Positions 16,645 through 21,897 of a DNA stretch of 22,933 nt are shown piece after piece. The notes beneath the pieces are model-generated. The model ran no database searches and was not told where the DNA came from. It was given only the letters and a program-made list of their open reading frames with translations. Numbering within the stretch: position 1 is the stretch's first letter; each line of letters begins with the position of its first letter. The translations under genes and the position numbers were made by a program. Origin of the DNA: CAYYMH01 sp964472785 (GTDB lineage: Bacteria; Zhuqueibacterota; Zhuqueibacteria; Thermofontimicrobiales; Thermofontimicrobiaceae); contig CAYYMH010000063.1 of assembly GCA_964472785.1 (NCBI GenBank), positions 1 through 22,933 on the forward strand, in the 5' to 3' direction.

Positions 16645-16680
16645 GACCCGTAGGGGACGTCCATGGACGTCTCCCACGGT
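16645..16680. repeat. long palindrome centred on GACGTCCATGGACGTC
   Basis: GACGTCCATGGACGTC (16656-16671) is a perfect 16-base palindrome. Flanking bases (ACCCGTAGGG to the left, CCCACGGT to the right) extend the stem with small bulges. It lies upstream of the outer-membrane protein gene; it could be an operator or a repeat. Confidence 0.55.
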
Positions 16681-16724
16681 CTAAATAAAAACAAAAAAAC
16701 CAATAATCCAACTGGTCATTCATA

Positions 16725-16794
16725 TTTGTAGTGACGAATTTATTCGTCAAATGCCGCAAATTATATGGAGCGAATAAATTCGCTACCACAAATT
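16725..16794. repeat. GTAGTGACGAATTTATTCGTC...ACCAC composite inverted repeat
   Basis: Two small palindromes (GACGAATTTATTCGTC and GCGAATAAATTCGC) lie between outer arms TTTGTAGT and ACCACAAA. Related copies are at 20705-20770 and 21225-21288. The gap 16576-16937 otherwise shows only this, the palindrome at 16645-16680 and the arm at 16846-16905, with no gene. Confidence 0.6.
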
Positions 16795-16845
16795 GAGCTA
16801 AACATATTGCACTCGGACTTTTGATATAGCCCTAAAGACTTGAAG

Positions 16846-16905
16846 TCACAAAGAGATAATCAGTAAATTCATAAATCTTTGAGCCCTTGTTTCTTCGCGG
16901 CAAAA
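16846..16905. repeat. CACAAAGAG...CTTTGAG...CGCGGC degenerate inverted repeat
   Basis: CACAAAGAGAT is followed by ATCTTTGAG and TTTCTTCGCGGC, resembling the CACAGAGG...AAAGAG family at 7075-7190. It lies just past the end of the small lipoprotein gene. Confidence 0.4.
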
Positions 16906-16937
16906 ATTAATTCTGATATTTAGGTTTCGATCAAACA

Positions 16938-17363
16938 CTATTTCGTCGCAGAAAAAGAACCATGATTTAACACACCCGGGAAACCAACATATTGCCAGGT
17001 GCCATCAATATTTTCCGCGTCCCAGTCAAATAGTAAAAATACATTATTGTCAATCCAATCCGGATTTAAATTGATCTGCGCCACGGAATCAGTTAATAAC
17101 CCACTCAATTTACCGGAGCCAACTTGCGGACCGATATTTTCGCTCTGGCCTACTTTTTTCAGTTCCCATTCTCCGGTCAGCTCAGTGGAATCAACAAGCG
17201 AAACTTTGATCCAGCCAGTCACAATTTTCGCGTTAGCGGAATCGTAACCCGTGTAACTGAAAGCACCTTTGGGCGGATCATCATCAGCGAATGGATTTTT
17301 GTCGCAATGAGCAAACATGATCAGTAAAAGAATCAACGGGACAAACAATGTTAATTTTTTCAT
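16938..17363 (-). CDS. small lipoprotein of unknown function
   Basis: A 141-residue protein beginning MKKLTLFVPLILLLIMFAHC: a typical lipoprotein signal with the lipid-bearing cysteine at position 20, followed by a DKNPFADDDPP linker. The mature part (about 100 residues) appears to be all beta, with GWIKVSLVDSTELTGEWELK and DGTWQYVGFPG, as in small beta-sandwich lipoproteins. I do not recognise the family. An in-frame ATG 23 codons earlier exists, but the lipoprotein signal fixes the start, although no clear ribosome site precedes it. It follows the serpin gene by 100 bases on the same strand and could be co-transcribed with it. Confidence 0.72.
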   Translation of the reverse strand: MKKLTLFVPLILLLIMFAHCDKNPFADDDPPKGAFSYTGYDSANAKIVTGWIKVSLVDSTELTGEWELKKVGQSENIGPQVGSGKLSGLLTDSVAQINLNPDWIDNNVFLLFDWDAENIDGTWQYVGFPGVLNHGSFSATK

Positions 17364-17463
17364 TTGGACAACTCGTAACTTTGAATTTCTAAAATCCTTA
17401 CGGATTAATTCCAAAAATTCAGCAATCATCAATCAACTTTCAATTTAGGAACTGACAGCGACT

Positions 17464-18675
17464 TCACGTCGGATCTACAATTTTTCCGATAAACAACAGC
17501 GAATTATATTTCTTCTCCTGAATGGCAAAAATAAACGGACGGTTAATTTTCATCACATAGCTCTCCCTCACCGCCGCTAACATCACATGCACGGAAGTCG
17601 CTGCGGCAGCTTCAGTGCCTTGCTCGTTCACTTCGACAAACGTTTTGTGCTTGACCTTGCTAATATAAACATCTTTGTTTTTATTGATGCCATCAAAATT
17701 CGCCCGCGGTGTAAAAGCGATTTCCATTCCCATTTGCTTTAAAATATCAGTCAACGTCTTTTCATATTCGAGCTTGAATTTGGGTAAATATAAACTGACC
17801 TCCTCGCTTACGAGTTGATCTTGCCATTCGTTCCATTGCTTCGGATTCATTTCAGTGATCAGTGAGTCCAAATTCACATTTTTGCGCGGAAGTACGATAA
17901 CCATGCTGAACGACCGTTTACCGTAGGGCAGTTCGATGATTTGGATCTGCTCATTTTCCGTATATCTGAAATCGTCACGCTGGTACATCATGTCGCACTG
18001 TTTGGTCGTATTATCCGGCAGGTAGAATTCTTCTTTATGGGTACTTTTTTCCTTAAATTGCTCGCTCCAATTACCTTTAAAATAAATCGCATTGATCAGA
18101 AACATCACATCCAGCGGATTGATTTGGTCGATAATGGTGGGAATTTTGCCGTTGGTATTTTGGTTCACCCAGCGATTGATCGTATCGACAGCCTTTGGAT
18201 TTTTAAAATTCAGTTCACTGATCTTCGCATCAAAAATGCTCTCATTGGTGTTGATAAATTGATCATTGACTTGAAAATCATCCCGGTACCAGATGGAATT
18301 AGCGATCTCGAATTGTACAGCCTCATCCAGATTCATCAGCGTGTCAATCAGACTCTGGTACACCGCATTCCTATTTTCCTCTGAAATGCCGGACAGCTCA
18401 AGTGCCTCTTCCATCGTCTTTCTGGTTTCGCCTCCGGCACCGTTCATGGTCATGCTCAAAGCCATGGTCACACTTAGCGGCGAGATAAAAATGTTTTTAT
18501 CCTGCTCCTCTCCCACCAGTTGGTTAAACAGCTTGAATCCAAACTGATTATCGGCAGTCACGACTTTTGCGATCGCTTGCGGATTCGGCTTTGCTTTTGT
18601 TGTCGTAGCGACTTTACTGCATTGAGCTACGAAAATTAAAAGTAGTGACAATAAAAATAATGTTCTGATATGCAT
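17464..18675 (-). CDS. serpin-family protease inhibitor, lipoprotein
   Basis: Serine-protease inhibitor of 403 residues. The leader MHIRTLFLLSLLLIFVAQC ends in a lipoprotein cysteine (C19), so it is presumably membrane-anchored and exposed. The serpin fold is complete: NIFISPLSVTMALSM, NGAGGETRKTM, FLINAIYFKGNW, VEVNEQGTEAAAATS (hinge of the reactive-centre loop), and NRPFIFAIQ near the end. The small-residue hinge GTEAAAATS is that of inhibitory serpins. The scissile bond lies within VMLAAVRES; by length P1 could be A, V or R, so the target cannot be told. The ATG at 18675 has AGGAG eight bases ahead; a GTG three codons earlier is less likely. Bacterial serpins are thought to guard against host or own proteases. 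Confidence 0.93.
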   Translation of the reverse strand: MHIRTLFLLSLLLIFVAQCSKVATTTKAKPNPQAIAKVVTADNQFGFKLFNQLVGEEQDKNIFISPLSVTMALSMTMNGAGGETRKTMEEALELSGISEENRNAVYQSLIDTLMNLDEAVQFEIANSIWYRDDFQVNDQFINTNESIFDAKISELNFKNPKAVDTINRWVNQNTNGKIPTIIDQINPLDVMFLINAIYFKGNWSEQFKEKSTHKEEFYLPDNTTKQCDMMYQRDDFRYTENEQIQIIELPYGKRSFSMVIVLPRKNVNLDSLITEMNPKQWNEWQDQLVSEEVSLYLPKFKLEYEKTLTDILKQMGMEIAFTPRANFDGINKNKDVYISKVKHKTFVEVNEQGTEAAAATSVHVMLAAVRESYVMKINRPFIFAIQEKKYNSLLFIGKIVDPT

Positions 18676-18713
18676 AATGAACACTCCTTTTCGGATAGTT
18701 AGTAAATAATTTT

Positions 18714-18757
18714 TGACAGGATTACAGGATTTACATGATTTTTCATTTATCCTGTCA
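18714..18757. repeat. TGACAGGAT...ATCCTGTCA hairpin repeat
   Basis: Perfect 9-base arms TGACAGGAT (18714-18722) and ATCCTGTCA (18749-18757) flank a loop that repeats ACAGGATTTACATGA. It is of the ACAGGAT type that recurs in many FCB-group genomes. It lies between the serpin and the sorting-domain relic. Confidence 0.6.
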
Positions 18758-18770
18758 CACTATCTTCATT

Positions 18771-19044
18771 TCATCGAATCAAATACATCTTTTGAATATG
18801 TAAAAAATCATCCGTGACAATTTTGCAGAGGTAGATTCCGCTGGGCAATTCATTTCCGGGATCATTAGTTCCGTCCCATTGAAATTGGTGCTTACCCTCT
18901 GCCATTTTCCCCATTTCGAGCGTGACGATTTTTTGCCCCAACACATTATAAATCTCAAAGGTTACATAACTATTAGACGACAATCGGTACTGGATAGTTG
19001 TCATCGAATTGGAAAGCATTCAGATAATTTTTGAATCGATCAAA
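18771..19044 (-). pseudogene. relic of a FlgD-like C-terminal sorting domain
   Basis: An open frame of 82 codons (18771-19019) encodes SMTTIQYRLSSNSYVTFEIY, NVLGQKIVTLEMG, FQWDGTNDPGNELPSGIYLC and ends at MYLIR: most of a sorting domain like that of the BNR protein. The usual NYPNPFN start is missing in this frame, but one base off, at about 19022-19044, the sequence reads NYLNAF. Removing a single C restores NYLNAFNSMTTIQ. Further upstream the frame has stops. The gene is therefore a truncated, frameshifted relic of a larger exported protein. The rest of the gap to 19256 holds only a 12-base palindrome CAAGTTAACTTG (19165-19176). Confidence 0.75.
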
Positions 19045-19256
19045 TTTACCGGAAAACCGGACGCCCATCTTTCAATTTGACTTTAAATAAATTTTTATGA
19101 AACAGGCAATCCGGGCTCACTGAATCAAAATTTGGATATTCTTTTATCGTATTTATGGTGTTGTCAAGTTAACTTGGTAGGGCCGGTGCTTTGTGGTTAA
19201 CTAACATATCCCACCGTTTCACACCGAAAAGCTGATTGCTGAATTTATTGCCAGTT

Positions 19257-19829
19257 TCAGAAAGTGGATTCAGAAAACAGGTCGTTCAGCACCGATTTCA
19301 TTTCTTGTTGAAAACCCTCTTGATACCCTTCAGTCTTCCACATTAGTTTGCCCTTTTTATCAATCACAAACAATCTCGGCAACGTCGTCACACCGTATCT
19401 TTTTGCCACCATGCCGTATTTATCCAACAGAATAAGTCCCGGATAATTCTTGCCTTTCAAAAATTGCGCCACCTTTGCTTTATCCTCTTTCAAATTAATT
19501 AACAGCAATTGGATATCTTTATCTGAAAATTCGGTCAGCACTGTTTTCAATTCAGAGATTTCTTTGTGACAGGGTTTGCACCAACTGGCAAAAAAGCTAA
19601 CGATCACCACATGCTGCTTTTTGTCTTTGGTCGGCGGGCGAAGCTTGCCGCAAAAATCACGGAGGTAAACATATTCGTTTTCGATGGATTTGAGGGCGAA
19701 AGTGGGAGCAGGCTCGTTGATTTTTAGTTTTATTTTTTGAGAAAATACAAACGAAGTAGTAAAAAATAATGATAAAATTGAATAAATCGTGATTACGCAT
19801 CTAAAATTTTTCAGATTTACCAATAACAC
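19257..19829 (-). CDS. thioredoxin-like (TlpA/ResA-type) protein
   Basis: Extracytoplasmic thiol-disulfide protein. A hydrophobic leader (CVITIYSILSLFFTTSFVFS) is followed by a peroxiredoxin/TlpA-like domain: NEPAPTFALKSIENEYVYL, then FFASWCKPCHKE with the WCxPC redox pair, and the cis-proline region VTTLPRLFVIDKKGKL. Roles in this family include cytochrome c maturation or reduction of periplasmic cysteines. The start is uncertain: GTG at 19829 lies five bases after GGAGG and gives MLLVNLKNF before the leader; ATG at 19841 and GTG at 19853 are in frame but lack a well-spaced site. It stands alone on its strand, 43 bases after the end of the next gene. Confidence 0.85.
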   Translation of the reverse strand: MLLVNLKNFRCVITIYSILSLFFTTSFVFSQKIKLKINEPAPTFALKSIENEYVYLRDFCGKLRPPTKDKKQHVVIVSFFASWCKPCHKEISELKTVLTEFSDKDIQLLLINLKEDKAKVAQFLKGKNYPGLILLDKYGMVAKRYGVTTLPRLFVIDKKGKLMWKTEGYQEGFQQEMKSVLNDLFSESTF

Positions 19830-19896
19830 AAAAGCCTCCATTTTAAAAATCACATCCTAATTTGTTGGAATGATATCAGCAATTTTATTGGTATAG

Positions 19897-20241
19897 CTAA
19901 TCGAGATATTTCTGAATTCCTTCCAAAACTTCTTTGATAGATACACGATAGGCTGCTTTAATATCATTTCCGAAATGAAGATGATGTGGAAAAGTTGTTA
20001 TTTGTGGATGATGTGGTGCATTATCCCATCTTAACAGTAATTTACCAGAAGAATCTTGCCAATGATAAGAATAGTTGCTGCTATTCGTTTTAATAAATTC
20101 TCGGATGTATAAAATGGAACTGTTTTTTAAGTTTGCTCTGATTTTGATCAGCTTAACATTTTCTTCATCAAAATATTCCATGACATCATAGGACTCGACA
20201 AAATCACTGGAGTTCAAATTGTCAATTATTTCACGAAACAT
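19897..20241 (-). CDS. TumE-like / DUF6516 family protein (probable toxin)
   Basis: A 114-residue protein whose C-terminal half shows the DUF6516 (TumE) signature: NYSYHWQDSSGKLLLRWDNA directly followed by PHHPQITTFPHHLHFG, then VSIKEVLEGIQKYLD. Family members are encoded beside small partner proteins and are annotated as toxins of toxin-antitoxin pairs. The upstream partner overlaps it by 16 bases, and GAGG lies seven bases before the ATG, inside that partner. The overlap indicates coupled translation, as usual for such pairs. Toxicity is inference from the family. Confidence 0.75.
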   Translation of the reverse strand: MFREIIDNLNSSDFVESYDVMEYFDEENVKLIKIRANLKNSSILYIREFIKTNSSNYSYHWQDSSGKLLLRWDNAPHHPQITTFPHHLHFGNDIKAAYRVSIKEVLEGIQKYLD

Positions 20242-20519
20242 TCAATTTCCTCGAATCTCTGCTTCCAATCATTATAGGAATTATAACTTGCTTCCCATTC
20301 AATAAAATCGTCCCACTCATCAAATTTTTCTTCATTTTTTGAATTGAATCTTTTTTTGAATTCTTCCAGTGATATTTGATATTTTTTTTCAAATGGAAGC
20401 ATTTTGCTACGGTAAAATTCCATTTTCAGTTGGGCCTTAATTTTCAGATTTCTTAAGAACTCATTTTCTGCTTCTTCCTTATTTATCCAGGAAGGTATTT
20501 TGAGCGTCATTGTTCCCAT
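20226..20519 (-). CDS. small acidic/helical partner protein (probable antitoxin)
   Basis: A 97-residue, highly charged, largely helical protein: EKKYQISLEEFKKRF in the middle and FDEWDDFIEWEASYNSYNDW near the end. It shows no helix-turn-helix motif that I recognise. Its overlap with the DUF6516 gene and its order (first gene of the pair) make it the likely antitoxin. A CAGGTG lies five bases before the ATG at 20519. A second ATG three codons later is possible. Function rests on context. Confidence 0.65.
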   Translation of the reverse strand: MGTMTLKIPSWINKEEAENEFLRNLKIKAQLKMEFYRSKMLPFEKKYQISLEEFKKRFNSKNEEKFDEWDDFIEWEASYNSYNDWKQRFEEIECFVK

Positions 20520-20704
20520 AAATTCACCTGAGTTAATATGATTGATTTTTTATAGCGCCAACTACGTACACTTTTCTTTAACAATAAATTAAATTAACAA
20601 ATATTCGTTTTAATGTCAAGCAGAATTTTATGTTGACTATAGTTATAAATTTTTTTTGATGCTGTATTTTTTATCCAAGTGCGGCTGGCTGTATCAAAAC
20701 TCTG

Positions 20705-20770
20705 TTCGTAGTAATGACTTCAGTCATTTATTTCCCTTCCATTTAGCGAATAAATTCGTTACTACAAATT
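20705..20770. repeat. GTAGTAATGACTTCAGTCATT...ACTAC composite inverted repeat
   Basis: Outer arms CGTAGTAA and TTACTAC enclose the palindromes ATGACTTCAGTCAT and GCGAATAAATTCGT. Sister copies are at 16725-16794 and 21225-21288. Confidence 0.6.
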
Positions 20771-20833
20771 TTATTTTCAATTTATCGTCCTATCTTTTTG
20801 CACCGGCACCCAGATTCATCGGGTGGATTATTC

Positions 20834-20874
20834 GCAGGGCAAGGCGTTCAACTTCGTTACTAACCTTGCCCTGC
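20834..20874. repeat. 11-bp perfect hairpin GCAGGGCAAGG...CCTTGCCCTGC
   Basis: Arms at 20834-20844 and 20864-20874 pair perfectly; the plus strand continues into ATTTTT. A terminator is possible in form, but no plus-strand gene lies upstream, so it is more likely a mobile or repeated palindrome. Just before it is a degenerate CACCC...GGGTG hairpin (20807-20825). Confidence 0.6.
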
Positions 20875-20997
20875 ATTTTTCTCTTTTTGGCCTCGCGGCA
20901 CAGGAATAACTCCGGATGGATTCACCGTAATCACACGCCGAATGATTGTCTCATGCGGACTCTGGTTTCTATTATTTAATGAATATTGTCTAACAAT

Positions 20998-21030
20998 ACC
21001 CTTTCAAAGGTTTTGAACCTTTGAAAGGGT
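20998..21030. repeat. 15-bp perfect hairpin truncating the DGR template
   Basis: ACCCTTTCAAAGGTT pairs perfectly with AACCTTTGAAAGGGT around a TTG loop. It abuts the end of the template-like repeat. The 7-base word TATTGTC occurs on both sides (20984-20990 and 21035-21041), compatible with an insertion duplication, though this could be chance. Confidence 0.65.
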
Positions 21031-21032
21031 GC

Positions 21033-21116
21033 ACTATTGTCAGGATTGTTCCTGTTGCGGTTGGCAACACGGCAGTTGTTTGCGTTGTTGTTCCACGAAC
21101 CGCCGCGCAACACACG
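21033..21116 (-). other. DGR template-repeat (TR)-like sequence, 3'-truncated
   Basis: On the minus strand these 84 bases would translate as RVLRGGSW, then NNNANNCRVANRNRNN, then PDNS: the AAC-rich pattern of DGR templates for FGE/C-type-lectin targets. It aligns without gaps to the 3' end of the target gene (21940-22023). It is not a protein gene: the frame has a stop eight codons earlier. It lies after avd, the canonical place for a template. The last part, which in functional templates carries the IMH*-equivalent, is missing and replaced by a hairpin. Function is inferred from pattern and position. Confidence 0.78.
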
Positions 21117-21224
21117 GGCTCGAGTTCGGAGTCATCCCTTAGCTTTTGTAAATATATTATAGTTTGGCAAATTTTAAATATTACAATAGATAGCAATTCA
21201 TCTTTTCATTAAAGCAAAATATAG

Positions 21225-21288
21225 GCTGGTAGTAGCGACTTCAGTCGCATTTTAGAAGTAAAAGAATGACTAAAGTCATTACTACGAT
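21225..21288. repeat. GTAGTAGCGACTTCAGTCGC...ACTAC composite inverted repeat
   Basis: Outer arms GTAGTAGCGAC and GTCATTACTAC enclose GCGACTTCAGTCGC and AATGACTAAAGTCATT. It cuts off the C-terminal end of the avd remnant. Third member of the family at 16725 and 20705. Confidence 0.65.
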
Positions 21289-21757
21289 CGAATGAGAAAC
21301 CGCAGCCTTTCCAGCAGCAGGTTGTTTTTTAATAATATTTCCAATTGGGTGCAATTCCGAAAAGATGGTATTTTGGGAAATAAATAAGAAAAATGTAAAC
21401 TGCTGAAGCAGTTAATTAATTGTTTTATCTTCTTTTAACACCCAGATAAATCTGGGTGTTAATTCAACCCTCCTGTTGAATGATCACCCCGATTCATCGG
21501 GGTGGAGTCGTTAAAAAACAGGATATTAGAAACCGTTTCAACGGTTTACCAACTTTATGGAATTGCGCCCTTTCCAATTTTAACTTTGTATTGCCTGTGT
21601 AGTATGCTTCAATATATTTCTCTAACAAGTCAAGCACTAAATTTGTAATGCGATCTCCCAATGTAAATTTATAATCCCGCGGAAAACGATTGATAATCGG
21701 CATTAAATATTTTACCAGATCATACATTTTGGTGACAATGGTCTCTTTTTCTGCCAT
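21282..21757 (-). pseudogene. avd: DGR accessory variability determinant (bAvd-type), interrupted
   Basis: Avd is a small four-helix protein that works with the DGR reverse transcriptase. The first 62 codons show the family pattern: TKMYDLVKYLMPIINRFPRD, YKFTLGDRITNLVLDLLEKY and IEAYYTGNTKLKLE. The frame then enters a 224-bp inserted element (21347-21570) and ends at 21494 with unrelated residues. Taking out that element plus one copy of its 9-base duplication restores the frame and gives ILLKNNLLLERLRFLIRS before a TAG; LERLRFLIR is the expected Avd helix. The remaining C-terminus is lost at the GTAGT...ACTAC repeat. Truncated Avd is unlikely to work. It follows the target gene by 140 bases, as in DGRs. 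Confidence 0.8.
21347..21570. mobile_element. 224-bp palindrome-filled MITE-like element in avd
   Basis: Terminal inverted repeats GGGTGCAATTCC (21347-21358) and GGAATTGCGCCC (21559-21570) match in 11 of 12 bases, and the similarity continues inward (AAAG-TGGTA). A perfect 9-base direct repeat TTTCCAATT flanks it (21338-21346 and 21571-21579). There is no transposase. Inside are five short palindromes: AACTGCTGAAGCAGTT, AACACCCAGATAAATCTGGG, TTCAAC...GTTGAA, CACCCCGATTCATCGGGGTG and AAACCGTTTCAACGGTTT. It looks non-autonomous, mobilised in trans. Confidence 0.8.
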
Positions 21758-21769
21758 ATTTTTTTCCGC

Positions 21770-21800
21770 GCGATTCCATCGCCAAAGGCGATGGAATCGC
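21770..21800. repeat. 14-bp perfect hairpin between target gene and avd
   Basis: GCGATTCCATCGCC pairs perfectly with GGCGATGGAATCGC around a three-base loop. It lies 98 bases after the target gene stop. It may be a dispersed palindrome, a terminator-like structure, or a displaced equivalent of the hairpin found just past variable repeats in some DGRs. Confidence 0.6.
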
Positions 21801-21897
21801 TATCAAACTCCTATGAAATTACCAACTCTTCTCAATAAATTTTATCTTATAAAAACCAAAGAGTAAAAGAGTAAAAGAGCCAAAGTACAATATTATA

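Larger units (their letters stand above)
20520..21281. other. repeat-filled gap between the toxin/antitoxin pair and the avd remnant, no gene
   Basis: No coding frame here is convincing. The stretch holds a GTAGT...ACTAC repeat, a GCAGGGCAAGG hairpin, a 15-bp hairpin, the DGR template-like sequence and a second GTAGT...ACTAC repeat. This is where a canonical DGR would carry its reverse transcriptase (left of the template); I looked on both strands and saw no reverse-transcriptase motif such as YxDD. Confidence 0.6.

Noticed and set aside
16556..16789. Minus-strand frame of 77 codons upstream of the outer-membrane protein
   Set aside because: It is made of the repeat at 16725-16794 and the palindrome at 16645-16680, and overlaps the well-supported start of the next gene.
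20656..20979. Plus-strand frame of 107 codons
   Set aside because: It is composed of repeat arms and hairpins, with no ribosome site and no recognisable protein pattern.
20520..20998. Possible reverse-transcriptase remnant left of the template
   Set aside because: No frame on either strand shows RT motifs; only hairpin repeats were found.
20990..21196. Small open frame on the minus strand across the template-like repeat
   Set aside because: Its frame is not the one that matches the FGE domain, and it runs through a hairpin and repeats. The DNA similarity to the target gene explains it better as a noncoding template.
20834..21570. Cluster of short repeats as a CRISPR array
   Set aside because: The units are different palindromes with no constant repeat length or regular spacers, and no cas gene is present.
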